Positions 1-7,745 are shown, counted from the first letter of the stretch. The stretch: 12,852 bases of DNA from Candidatus Iainarchaeum sp. (GCA_017608725.1 JAFCFG010000011.1:1-12852); one strand, 5' to 3'. Numbers and translations are program-made. Notes: generated from the sequence alone by a model not told the origin.

Positions 1-291
1 GGGGTTCTCCCCTTTCAGCGTTTTCAAATGCTGTAACTTGAACAGTTTGACTGCTTGTGGGGCAGAGTGCAGCCCTATATCTGCTATCATGTGCAGGTGG
101 TCGCCGTCAAAACCCATCACATCTATGGACATTTTATGGTTGTGGGCCACTTCTTCCAGTATTTCAGCACACCTGTTTTTAACCTGTTCATAGTCAAATA
201 CTCTATGACAGTACTTGACTTTGAACATCAAATGTGTCCAGAGCCTTACTTGTCCAGACGTATATGCAACTACATCTTGCACCTTTCTCAT
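1..291 (-). CDS. tnpA: IS200/IS605-family transposase TnpA (HUH/Y1), 3' part missing
   Basis: Reading the minus strand from the ATG at 291 gives 97 residues that run off the window edge. The family's TnpA is a single-strand DNA transposase that cuts and joins element ends with a His-hydrophobic-His metal site and one catalytic tyrosine. Visible here are the early segment WTHLMFKVKYCHRVF (residues 18-32), which matches the family's usual 'HLVWVTKYR' strand, and FDGDHLHMIADIG (about residues 65-77), which carries the HUH pair H-L-H. The catalytic Tyr helix should lie beyond position 1 and cannot be checked. A Shine-Dalgarno-like AGGAGTGAT sits about 8 bases before the ATG. The family is usually 130-150 residues, so roughly the last third is missing. 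No TnpB is visible. The residues after the HUH site (HSAPQAVKLFKLQHLK) differ from the commoner 'PSxxVxxLKG' pattern, so this is a divergent member. Confidence 0.85.
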   Translation of the reverse strand, partial: MRKVQDVVAYTSGQVRLWTHLMFKVKYCHRVFDYEQVKNRCAEILEEVAHNHKMSIDVMGFDGDHLHMIADIGLHSAPQAVKLFKLQHLKTLKGENP

Positions 292-310
292 TTTTTTATC
301 ACTCCTAAGT

Positions 311-359
311 GGCAGATGCTAGTCTGCCGCGCCCGATGCAAGGCATACGGCGGTCTGCC
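311..359 (-). repeat. Competing hairpins ahead of tnpA
   Basis: GGCAGA (311-316) can pair with TCTGCC at 323-328 across a 6-base loop, or with a second TCTGCC at 354-359. Between them lies a second hairpin, CGCC (330-333) with GGCG (349-352) and inner ATGC (336-339) with GCAT (343-346), loop AAG. The structure lies directly upstream of the tnpA ribosome site on the minus strand. In IS200-type elements such hairpins serve as end-recognition sites or as leader structures that limit transposase expression; which applies here is inference. Confidence 0.6.
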
Positions 360-399
360 AACTCAGGCAAAAAATAGAAACAAAATAGCCATATAGCCT

Positions 400-449
400 C
401 TGGTCACATATAGACCAGGGGAAAGGCACAGCTCATTCTATTCCCCTGG
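400..449. repeat. Two overlapping, mutually exclusive hairpins
   Basis: CTGGTC (400-405) pairs perfectly with GACCAG (413-418) over a 7-base loop. CCAGGGGAA (415-423) pairs perfectly with TTCCCCTGG (441-449) over a 17-base loop. The two stems share CCAG (415-418), so only one can form at a time in a single strand. The location is about 20 bases past the stop codon of the P-type ATPase and upstream of tnpA. It could be a transcription-end structure for the ATPase gene or part of the insertion-sequence end. Confidence 0.55.
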
Positions 450-470
450 GGGCAGAGCAACTAAAACCTT

Positions 471-3170
471 TTATGCTCTTGTTGGAGTCAGCTTAACAAT
501 TACCTTTGTAGCACCAATCGCTGCTATTGCTCCCAAAGCAACAAAAGTGAGTATTGTAGTCCACTCTTCCACACCAACAAGGAAGAGAAACTGTCCTGCT
601 TCCCCCAGGGCAACTGTTCCAAACAACAGGCCCAAAGGCGTGTAAAGAACAGCCAGCTGCAGAACAAGCGAAGCAACAACTGCCAAAACAAGCCACTTGT
701 TTGAGAAAAGACCAAGGGCCTCTTGTTGCCTTATTATAGCAAGCCTGAATAACTCAGAGAGGATTAAGCCTGTGAAAAGCATTGACTGTGCAACAGCAAT
801 GCCCTTACTTAAACCAGCGAAGAAAATGGCAAGCAGACAAACAGTGCCAATTGAGCCAACCACTGCAATCAAGAGAGCAACCCTTTTGTTAATCACCTTT
901 TCGCTCTTGCCCTTTGGCTTTCTCTTCATTATATCCTTGGGGGCAGGATCAACACCAAGGGCAACGGCAGGCATTCCGTCAGTTAAAAGATTAATCCACA
1001 AAAGCTGGGAAGCAGTCAAAGCCAAAAAGCCCCGCAAAGAGGCAAAGAAATAAACCAGCACCTCAGCAACATTGCAAATCAGCAAAAACAAAACAAATTT
1101 CCTGATATTTGAAAATATGGTTCTGCCCTCGCTAACTGCTTCCTGAATTGTCTTAAAGTTGTCGTCAAGCAGAACTATGTCACTGGCCTCCCTTGCAACG
1201 TCTGTTCCCCTAATACCCATTGCAATTCCTGCATCCGCACTATGCAAGGCAGGCGCATCGTTTATGCCATCGCCAGTCATTGCAACTACGTGGTTGTTTG
1301 CCTGCAGGGCTTTCAAAATCCTGAGCTTGTGGCTTGGGCTGACCCTTGCAAAGATGCTGGTTTTTTCAACCTCCCTGCTTAACTGCTTCTCACTCATATT
1401 GTGGATGTCCCGGCCCTCCAAGGATTTGCCAGTTAAGCCAAGCTGCTTTCCAATTGCCTTTGCTGTCAAAATATTGTCGCCAGTAACCATGATAACCCTA
1501 ATGCCTGCCTCCCTGCAAACAACAATACTTTGCTTGACCTCTTTTCTCGGCGGGTCAATCATTGCCTGCAGGCCAAGGAAAACAAGGCCCTTCTCCAAAT
1601 TCTTCTTGCTGTACTTTGCACCCATTCTCTTGAATGCAAAACCAAGAACCCTTAAAGCGCTTTGCGCAAAAAGCATGTTGCGCTGTTCAATCTCCTTCAC
1701 ATCCCTTTCAGTTATTTTCCTCTCCTTTCCTGCAACAAGAATTTTTGTGCAGTGCTGCAGCACTGTTTCCGGGGCGCCCTTCATGAAAACAAGCATTCCT
1801 GCCCTATCTGCTTTGTGAACTGTCAGCATCCTCTTTCTCTCTGAGGAAAAGGGAATCTCATCTACTCTGGGAAATTGCCTGCTTAAACGCTTTTCGTTCA
1901 AATTGGCTTTTCTTGCACTAACAAGCAGGGCAATCTCCGTGGGGTCGCCAACAAACTGCATTTCATCGTTCTCATCAACTGAAATTGCTGCATCATTGCA
2001 CAATGCACCGCACTGGAGTAAGAGCTTGAACTCCTCTGGGTCAATTTCAACCTTTCCCAGAAGAAAGTTTCCATCCAGCCCATAGCCGGTTCCAGTTACA
2101 TCAATTGTTTTCCCATTGCTGTACAGCCTTGTCACAGTCATCCTGTTCTCTGTAAGCGTAGCTGTTTTATCCGTGCAAATTACCTCAACACTGCCCAGGC
2201 TTTCAACACTGCTCAGCTTCCTAACCAAAGCATTCTTTTTGACCATCTTCCTTGTTCCAAGAGCCAAAGCAGAGGTGACAACAGCAGGCAGGCTCTCAGG
2301 GATTGCGGCTACCGCCAAGCTCACTGCAGCAACAAAGATAAGAAGCGGGTCTGCTTGATGCAAAAGAACCTGGGTTAGGGCAACGAACACAATCACTACC
2401 AGAATAAGAAAGCCGATTCTCTTCCCAAGCTGCTCCAATTCAATTTGAAAAGGGGTTACCTTCTGCTCTGGGCTATGCAGCCTCTCAGCAATCTTTCCAA
2501 CCTCGGTTTTCAAGCCTGTTTCTGTTACAACCGCCTTGCCTGTTCCGCTGGTAACAACTGTGTTCTTGAAAACCAAGTTAATTCTCTCAGCAAAGTTGGT
2601 TTCGTCAGCCAAGGCCCTTGTTATCTTGCTGACTGGAACGCTCTCACCAGTAAGCAGGGATTCATCCAAATGCAGGTTGTTTGCCTCAAAAACCCTTGCA
2701 TCAGCCGGCACCTTTTCCCCGGGCTCAAGCAAAATTACGTCCCCTGGAACGAGCTCGCTGGCGTTGACAAAGAACTTCTGCCCACCCCGCAGAACCATTG
2801 CCCTGTCAGGGCTCAGCTTTTTCAGGGCTGCCAAACTTTCCTCTGCCTTGAACTCCTGCACAAAACCAAAGATTCCGTTTGCAAAGACAATTGCAAGAAT
2901 CAAGCCTGCCTCTATGTAATGGGATTCATTCCCCGGCAGGAAGCCAATTGCAATTGAAACCAAAGCAGCAGCAATTAAAACAATTATAAGAAAGTTGGTG
3001 AACTGCGATATAAAAATTTTCAGGGGAGAAATTGCCCTCTCAAGCCTTATTTCATTCAATCCAAAGCGCTTCAGCCTTTTGGCTGCTTCGCCGCTGCTTA
3101 ACCCGCCTTTATCTGACTCAAGTTGCGTGAAAACATCCTTTAACTGCAAGCTGTGCCAGCGCATAACCAC
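471..3170 (-). CDS. Type II cation-transporting P-type ATPase (SERCA-like, probable Ca2+ pump)
   Basis: A complete 899-residue pump with the full P-type order: cation N-terminal domain (residues 1-60), membrane pairs, actuator domain with LLTGES (172-177), M4 motif IPESLP (290-295), phosphorylation motif CTDKTATLT (Asp334), nucleotide-binding KGAPE (about 464-468), MVTGDN (561-566), hinge MTGDGINDAP (631-640) and the C-terminal membrane domain. Residues that bind Ca2+ in SERCA are matched: Glu292 in M4, Asn700 and Glu703 in M5, Asn727, Thr730 and Asp731 in M6, and Glu806 in M8. The expected reaction is ATP-driven export of Ca2+ (or Mn2+) across the cell membrane. The normally invariant Gly of DKTGTLT is Ala339-equivalent here (DKTATLT). 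The start is GTG at 3170 or ATG at 3164; a TATA box at 3191-3200 fits a leaderless message from 3170. It is transcribed away from the surface-protein gene. The family is certain; the ion is inferred. Confidence 0.95.
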   Translation of the reverse strand: MVMRWHSLQLKDVFTQLESDKGGLSSGEAAKRLKRFGLNEIRLERAISPLKIFISQFTNFLIIVLIAAALVSIAIGFLPGNESHYIEAGLILAIVFANGIFGFVQEFKAEESLAALKKLSPDRAMVLRGGQKFFVNASELVPGDVILLEPGEKVPADARVFEANNLHLDESLLTGESVPVSKITRALADETNFAERINLVFKNTVVTSGTGKAVVTETGLKTEVGKIAERLHSPEQKVTPFQIELEQLGKRIGFLILVVIVFVALTQVLLHQADPLLIFVAAVSLAVAAIPESLPAVVTSALALGTRKMVKKNALVRKLSSVESLGSVEVICTDKTATLTENRMTVTRLYSNGKTIDVTGTGYGLDGNFLLGKVEIDPEEFKLLLQCGALCNDAAISVDENDEMQFVGDPTEIALLVSARKANLNEKRLSRQFPRVDEIPFSSERKRMLTVHKADRAGMLVFMKGAPETVLQHCTKILVAGKERKITERDVKEIEQRNMLFAQSALRVLGFAFKRMGAKYSKKNLEKGLVFLGLQAMIDPPRKEVKQSIVVCREAGIRVIMVTGDNILTAKAIGKQLGLTGKSLEGRDIHNMSEKQLSREVEKTSIFARVSPSHKLRILKALQANNHVVAMTGDGINDAPALHSADAGIAMGIRGTDVAREASDIVLLDDNFKTIQEAVSEGRTIFSNIRKFVLFLLICNVAEVLVYFFASLRGFLALTASQLLWINLLTDGMPAVALGVDPAPKDIMKRKPKGKSEKVINKRVALLIAVVGSIGTVCLLAIFFAGLSKGIAVAQSMLFTGLILSELFRLAIIRQQEALGLFSNKWLVLAVVASLVLQLAVLYTPLGLLFGTVALGEAGQFLFLVGVEEWTTILTFVALGAIAAIGATKVIVKLTPTRA

Positions 3171-3190
3171 TACAATTACTTCTATTCTTC

Positions 3191-3200
3191 TATATAATAA
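3191..3200 (-). promoter_or_regulatory. TATA box of the P-type ATPase gene
   Basis: On the minus strand the sequence reads TTATTATATA, centred about 26 bases before the GTG at 3170 and 32 before the ATG at 3164. That spacing and the lack of a Shine-Dalgarno site point to a leaderless or nearly leaderless archaeal transcript. Confidence 0.6.
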
Positions 3201-3441
3201 TGCTCTTGGTTTAAACAGGGTGTCGAATACTTTTAAACTTAATGCCTCAAATTGTGCTTCAAATGCGGAGATATTCTACAGCCTTTAAAGCCACACAAAA
3301 TTTGAAAAAAAGGCCGTGGAAGAGAATTGCCTGGAACAGGAAAAACAAGGTAAAAAAATGCCTGGGCCAAAAAAAGAACCCGCAAAGAAGAAAGGGCATG
3401 AAACCAAAAATGCCTGAAAAAAATCGGAGAAAATGCACCTT

Positions 3442-3457
3442 GGAAAGGTTTTTATAT
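3442..3457 (+). promoter_or_regulatory. BRE/TATA promoter of the surface-protein gene
   Basis: GGAAAGG followed by TTTTTATAT is a good match to the archaeal TFB-recognition element plus TATA box. Transcription would begin near 3480, giving a leader of about 130 bases that runs through most of the 63-bp duplication. A second weaker TATA-like string, TATAGTATAT, lies inside each repeat copy and could provide alternative starts. Confidence 0.55.
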
Positions 3458-3462
3458 GAGAA

Positions 3463-3588
3463 TAATTATAGTATATTGAAATTTAGGCTAATTGCCTATC
3501 CAGTCGGGAATAAAAACATTCAAATTAATTATAGTATATTGAAATTTAGGCTAATTGCCTATCCAGTCGGGAATAAAAACATTCAAAT
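3463..3588 (+). repeat. Exact 63-bp tandem duplication (2 copies) in the surface-protein leader
   Basis: Copy 1 is 3463-3525 and copy 2 is 3526-3588, identical by eye over all 63 bases. Each begins TAATTATAGTATATTG and ends AAAAACATTCAAAT. Each copy contains a small hairpin, TAGGC-taatt-GCCTA (3484-3498 and 3547-3561), and a TATA-like string. The repeat ends 25 bases before the GTG start. The length is a multiple of three, so an upstream reading frame stays open through both copies, but promoter position and composition favour an untranslated leader. Confidence 0.9.
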
Positions 3589-3600
3589 CGAAAAAATTTA

Positions 3601-3606
3601 GGAGGT
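3601..3606 (+). promoter_or_regulatory. Shine-Dalgarno site fixing the GTG start of the surface protein
   Basis: GGAGGT is a near-perfect anti-16S match located 7 bases before the GTG at 3614. It contrasts with the several leaderless genes in this window and supports a leadered message here. Confidence 0.8.
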
Positions 3607-3613
3607 AGTTTCC

Positions 3614-6600
3614 GTGAACGGTTTATTCAAGTATTTGATACTTGCAGCATTATTCTTGTGTTTTATTTCAACCGCTAACGCCATTTACACAGACTTAAAT
3701 GCCTGGGATGCAAACGGCGTTAAGCACGCAAACAGGGGTGAAGACTTCAATGTAGCGCTGCCAACAGCGCAAACCGCTGACGTGAACAGCGACTACAATT
3801 ATGTGGTTGTGTTAAAGTATCAGTCTATTTATGTTGATTTGAATGTTAAAGTTATCCCTGGAACGGCTGGAGCTGCAAGCATTGACAGCAGCAGTAGAAT
3901 TGATGCAAACGTTGAAACGAGAAGGCTAACAGGAACCTGCACAGGGGGGGCAACCAGGGATGTAAACGCAATTATTTTTACCAAGCACGCTGACCTCAAC
4001 ACATTTAACGTTACTGTAACAGTTCCGTCAAGCGGAGCAGATATAAATTACCTTGTTGGAAAAGAGGTTGCTGTTGAGCTATGGCCAATTGTTGATTCAA
4101 ATTATAATCCAACTGAGCCATGGAAATCAACTGCAACGTGTGGAGCAGAAGCAGATGCAAACTCAATGTTTATTATTGGACCAGCAATAATTATCAGAAC
4201 TCCAAATGCAAACAGTTTGACAGCAGCAATAGACCAAAACATCACGATTATGGGATTTGGATTTGCACCATGGATAGGCCAAGATAACAACGTAAGAATT
4301 AGCTTTTATGATTACAACGGCTCTAATAGAGTTGGAACGAGAATAGATGCTCACACTACTAATAATGATGTGAACCTGTTTGACTCAGCCCACAGTTACT
4401 CGTTGAAGTACCACCAAGGAGGGGTCGGGGATTCAAATGATAGTGTGTGGTCTCAGACAGGGGACCATAACTGGACTCTTGACTGGAACGGCTACACTGT
4501 TTTCCCAGATGCAAATGGGGAATTCGATGTAAATGTTACCGTGCCATATCTCACAACTAATACTATTGGGGTAAGTGACCTAAATACCCTGAGAGCCTAT
4601 AGCAGTGCAAAAGAGCCAGCTACTGGTGTAACCATTGGCGATGTTAACGCTAGTTTGATAATAACACCAAAAATAACAGTGCCAGGTGACATGAACGCCA
4701 CAATCACAATCAGCGGGCACTATTACAGCATCTCAGATGCAATGAGCCGAAACCTCATAAGCAACATGCAGGCTGTTTCAGGTTTCATTGTGAGAATGGG
4801 AAAAATAACTGACAACAACACTAGTAGCATGGAGCTAAGAGAAGTAATGATATGGTTCAGAGATTTTAACATGGCAAAAGGCCCTGTAAGGGACTACACA
4901 GACATTAACAGTGGCAAAGTTGGAAACGGGAGGGCAGAAATCAACACAACGACCATGCCGGAGTTTGCAGTTGATGCAAACGTATTCTTCTACAATGTAA
5001 AGGTGCCAAGCGGGGCAATGCCAGTGCTTGCAAAAGACGGAATAGTCTGCCCGGCAACCACCTGTACAAACCTAGATGGAACAGCACTGTCAGCAAGCTA
5101 TACAGATGCCGTGCAAACAGACATATATGGAAATGCAGTGAAGACCTGGAAATACAACCCGGATGCAGGGGACGGAAACCTTGCATTCAGGGTAAGCACA
5201 TTCTCAGCTTATGAGGCAGGAACCCTGACAGTAGAGGTTGTAACACCAAACGGAGGAGAAAAAATCAGGACGCCGAGGCACAATGCAGACTCGAACTATA
5301 CTTTCTCATTCGCCTTCAAGGACCTTAACGTGCAAGATAACAATTGGGATGCAATTGGTACAGAAAGAATGCAGGCAATAATTTATTATTCAGAGAAGGG
5401 CGGAGATAAAACTGGTGTGCTGATAAAGGACACGAACCTGTTTGATGTTGTTGGAATCAGGTGCAATGGGTGGAGCGACATGGTTTACAGCGGAAGCACT
5501 GTAAGCGATGATGTGAACCTTGCCAAAACAAAGACATGTGTATTTGACGTGAACAGAAGCGACTTGAACAAAATAATTGGGGAATATGTGGTTGATGTAA
5601 ACATTATTGGGCCATGGCATGACACAGCTGCCCACACGTCATCGGTCATCGGACACAGCGATGCAAACGTGTTCTTCAACCCGCCGCTGATTGAATTGTA
5701 TGACACAAACCTGAACAGCGCGAACTTTGTAATAAACAATGGCCTTGGAAGCTGCCCGCCAATGGGCTGCCAGCCAGACATCAACTATGTGGTGGACTTC
5801 AACATATACCTGCCAATGGATGTAAATGTTGATTTCAACAGTGGATTACCACTTAGCGACTACAACATACACTTCTATCTGGGAAGCACACAGGCTGACA
5901 CTTTGAGCAATGACTTGAACGCAGCGCATAAAAACAGTGCCTTTGACGTGAACTTTGGTCCAAGCGGGAATAGAAAGTGGTCAACTGCGGCATCAAGTGT
6001 AACCAATTTGTTCTCAGTGACACCGCTTTACATTGAATGCAGTCAACCACCAGTAGCAAACAGGTACTTTGACTACAACTGCCAGATGCAGTGGGATGTA
6101 AACGGCGTTCTGGAGGGAAAGTACTACCTGATTGCAAAAATATTCAACAACAATGGAAAGACAGTAGGGGTTGGAACTCAAAACTCTTGGGTATCACAGA
6201 CTCTTGACGTAAACGAGCTGTGGGACATCAATGCAACCGCATACAGCTTTACAGTAAACGACGACAACAAGCCAAGGGCAAGCAGCACCAGCGGAACAAG
6301 TACAAGGAGCAGCTACTATGATTTGGTGCTAACATGCGATGACAACACAACAGCCATATCAAATTACCTGTTCAGGGAGGCAGGCGGAAGCTGGATTGAC
6401 AACGGCACAACGAGCACGTACAGGTTTACACTTAGCGCATCAGAAACGCTGCCGGCAACAAAAACATACGAGGGCGGCTGCAGGGATTATGCAGGAAACA
6501 TCAGTGATATAAACGTTTCAAAACAAGTGACACACCAGTCAGGCGGAGGGGGCGAAGAAGAGGAAGAAGACGGAGGACTTGACGGAGGGCTGCCAAGCCC

Positions 6601-7465
6601 GACACCGCCGCCTACTGCTGGAACTGAAACAGTGCTAAACCAGACCATTTCAAACAAGCCAACAGCCAGTGAAATAGAATCAGTGCTCAGGTCAGCTGGG
6701 GCAAGCGATACAGCAATTGCAAAGGCATCTGCAGCAGTTGGAAAAACAAGTGTGGCAAGGACGGTGAAGGTTGACAAGATAACTGATTCAAGCGGCGTGG
6801 TAAGCTATAAGTCAACTGTAACAATCAAGGTAACGAACAGCGGCAGCAAGAGGATGGCCAATGTAAAGGTTATAGAGGACATTCCAAAGAGTGTTGCAAG
6901 AAGCGCGTCAGAAATCAGCAGCACAGCCACAATGAAAGTGCTGAAGGAAGACCCGATAATTGAATTCACAATCGATGCAATAAGGCCAAACAGCAAGGAA
7001 GAGGTCAGCTATACTGTGGACAAGGAGATAAAAGAGGGAGTCCTGAACCTCTGGATACCGCCAATAACAGCTGAGCTGGAAGAGCTAGAGCCCTGCGAGG
7101 GTGTTGTATGCGCAGATAGGGACTGCCAGGTGGGGCAGTGCAACCCTACAACAGGCAGATGCGACTACACAAACAAGGAAGATGGAACAGTGTGCCAGGA
7201 AAACAAGGTCTGTGAGGCAGGCAGCTGTGTTGAGAAGCCGGCGCCACAGGCACAAGCGGTGTGCGGCAACAATGTATGCGAAACAGACTTGGGTGAAACA
7301 GTTGAGAGCTGTGCAGCAGACTGTGCTGCTAAGCAACCGCTTGACTTAACAACTGCAGCCATTGTAGTTGTGGTAATAATTATTATACTCGGGGGCGGGG
7401 CATACTATTACTACAGCGTGAAGGGACGTGGCTTCCAGACAAAGGGCTTTAAGCCAAAGAAATAA
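3614..7465 (+). CDS. Large Sec-exported, membrane-anchored surface protein rich in Asp-x-Asn
   Basis: The 1283-residue product starts with a signal peptide (hydrophobic YLILAALFLCFIST, probable cleavage after ANA at residue 23). Residues 24 to about 970 form a beta-rich, Asn/Asp-rich ectodomain with Ig-like stretches, a TPNGGEK motif near residue 542 seen in many secreted proteins, and roughly twenty N-x-S/T sequons. I count about 53 D-x-N tripeptides there and almost none afterwards. A Gly/Glu-rich linker then a Pro-rich linker follow (about 976-1003), then a CARDB/DUF11-like beta domain (about 1010-1155, with VTNSGSKRMANVKVIEDIP), a 12-cysteine module (about 1160-1240, ending CGNNVCETDLGE...CAADC), a membrane helix (about 1246-1268) and a basic cytoplasmic tail. 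The likely role is a cell-envelope structural or adhesion glycoprotein. I recognise the architecture but no named family. It has its own leader and terminator and appears monocistronic. Confidence 0.85.
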   Translation: MNGLFKYLILAALFLCFISTANAIYTDLNAWDANGVKHANRGEDFNVALPTAQTADVNSDYNYVVVLKYQSIYVDLNVKVIPGTAGAASIDSSSRIDANVETRRLTGTCTGGATRDVNAIIFTKHADLNTFNVTVTVPSSGADINYLVGKEVAVELWPIVDSNYNPTEPWKSTATCGAEADANSMFIIGPAIIIRTPNANSLTAAIDQNITIMGFGFAPWIGQDNNVRISFYDYNGSNRVGTRIDAHTTNNDVNLFDSAHSYSLKYHQGGVGDSNDSVWSQTGDHNWTLDWNGYTVFPDANGEFDVNVTVPYLTTNTIGVSDLNTLRAYSSAKEPATGVTIGDVNASLIITPKITVPGDMNATITISGHYYSISDAMSRNLISNMQAVSGFIVRMGKITDNNTSSMELREVMIWFRDFNMAKGPVRDYTDINSGKVGNGRAEINTTTMPEFAVDANVFFYNVKVPSGAMPVLAKDGIVCPATTCTNLDGTALSASYTDAVQTDIYGNAVKTWKYNPDAGDGNLAFRVSTFSAYEAGTLTVEVVTPNGGEKIRTPRHNADSNYTFSFAFKDLNVQDNNWDAIGTERMQAIIYYSEKGGDKTGVLIKDTNLFDVVGIRCNGWSDMVYSGSTVSDDVNLAKTKTCVFDVNRSDLNKIIGEYVVDVNIIGPWHDTAAHTSSVIGHSDANVFFNPPLIELYDTNLNSANFVINNGLGSCPPMGCQPDINYVVDFNIYLPMDVNVDFNSGLPLSDYNIHFYLGSTQADTLSNDLNAAHKNSAFDVNFGPSGNRKWSTAASSVTNLFSVTPLYIECSQPPVANRYFDYNCQMQWDVNGVLEGKYYLIAKIFNNNGKTVGVGTQNSWVSQTLDVNELWDINATAYSFTVNDDNKPRASSTSGTSTRSSYYDLVLTCDDNTTAISNYLFREAGGSWIDNGTTSTYRFTLSASETLPATKTYEGGCRDYAGNISDINVSKQVTHQSGGGGEEEEEDGGLDGGLPSPTPPPTAGTETVLNQTISNKPTASEIESVLRSAGASDTAIAKASAAVGKTSVARTVKVDKITDSSGVVSYKSTVTIKVTNSGSKRMANVKVIEDIPKSVARSASEISSTATMKVLKEDPIIEFTIDAIRPNSKEEVSYTVDKEIKEGVLNLWIPPITAELEELEPCEGVVCADRDCQVGQCNPTTGRCDYTNKEDGTVCQENKVCEAGSCVEKPAPQAQAVCGNNVCETDLGETVESCAADCAAKQPLDLTTAAIVVVVIIIILGGGAYYYYSVKGRGFQTKGFKPKK

Positions 7466-7510
7466 GCCCTTTCCTTTCTTTCTTTTTCTTTTCTTTTAAT
7501 TTTCTTTTCG
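7466..7510 (+). terminator. Polypyrimidine terminator after the surface-protein gene
   Basis: Directly after the stop codon the plus strand is almost purely C and T with repeated CTTTT tracts, without a strong hairpin. T-rich tracts of this kind are the usual archaeal intrinsic termination signal. Confidence 0.65.
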
Positions 7511-7526
7511 GCCAGCAGGCTAATTT

Positions 7527-7663
7527 ATCGGATTTTTTTATTATTTTTTTCCGGGGCAGCCGATAATCCGATTATTGGGGTTTTTCCCAAGGCTAGCCAG
7601 TGATTTAGCCCTTGAAATTTTTCTTTTTTTCCATAGAGGATAATCCAACCATCGGATTTTTTT
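7527..7663 (+). repeat. Paired ATCGGATTTTTTT motifs
   Basis: The same 13 bases occur at 7527-7539 and 7651-7663. The second copy is preceded by AATCC (7642-area), which can pair with GGATT over a short loop before the T tract, making a weak hairpin-plus-T terminator. Back-up termination between the two transcription units is a plausible role but not shown. Confidence 0.45.
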
Positions 7664-7745
7664 CTAACTCACCTTATTTACTTCTTTTATAATTATAACA
7701 AAACAAAACAGGGGAATAGCAATTTTTTCTAACTCACCTTATTTA
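7658..7745 (+). repeat. Spaced 23-bp direct repeat
   Basis: The string of six T followed by CTAACTCACCTTATTTA occurs at 7658-7680 and again at 7723-7745, 65 bases apart. The intervening DNA is AT-rich and the flanks differ. It is the remnant of an older duplication or a repeated binding site ahead of the secretion operon. Confidence 0.8.

Larger units (their letters stand above)
1..449 (-). mobile_element. Left-end side of an IS200/IS605-like element, boundary uncertain
   Basis: The transposase fragment and the hairpin-rich DNA ahead of its start together look like the tnpA-proximal end of an IS200/IS605 element. These elements lack terminal inverted repeats and use subterminal hairpins as recognition sites. 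I cannot place the exact cleavage site. The element could end after the 311-359 hairpins or extend to about 449, where another hairpin lies just before the 3' end of the P-type ATPase gene. The other end is outside the window. Confidence 0.5.
3171..3613. other. 443-base intergenic region with divergent promoters and long purine-rich leader
   Basis: This gap separates the minus-strand ATPase from the plus-strand surface protein. It contains the ATPase TATA box, a purine-rich stretch (about 3295-3440) with long A runs, a second TATA/BRE pair near 3442-3457, and the 63-bp duplication. Open frames across the purine-rich part give only Lys/Arg-rich low-complexity peptides. One small candidate, 3358-3417, would start at ATG with AGGT six bases upstream and encode a 19-residue Lys/Pro-rich peptide beginning MPGPKKEP; I do not consider it demonstrated. 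Confidence 0.6.

Noticed and set aside
55..396. Plus-strand open frame opposite the transposase
   Set aside because: The minus strand here encodes a recognisable HUH transposase; the plus frame is its antisense shadow, rich in His and aromatic residues.
292..470. tRNA gene in the hairpin-rich stretch
   Set aside because: The stems do not form a cloverleaf and no GGTTCGAATCC-type T loop is present.
1159..1818. 219-codon plus-strand open frame inside the P-type ATPase gene
   Set aside because: It is the antisense shadow of a well-conserved ATPase whose motifs are all on the minus strand.
3463..3588. CRISPR-like repeat
   Set aside because: There are two adjacent 63-bp copies with no spacers and no cas genes nearby.
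3242..3601. 119-codon plus-strand open frame with a 21-residue repeat
   Set aside because: It is Lys/Arg-rich low complexity in its first half, and its second half is simply translation of the 63-bp duplication over a promoter. It has no ribosome site at its start and overlaps the surface-protein leader.
7330..7465. PGF-CTERM-like archaeosortase recognition tail on the surface protein
   Set aside because: The C-terminus has a membrane helix and basic tail, but no PGF, PEF or similar short motif precedes the helix. An ordinary membrane anchor explains it.
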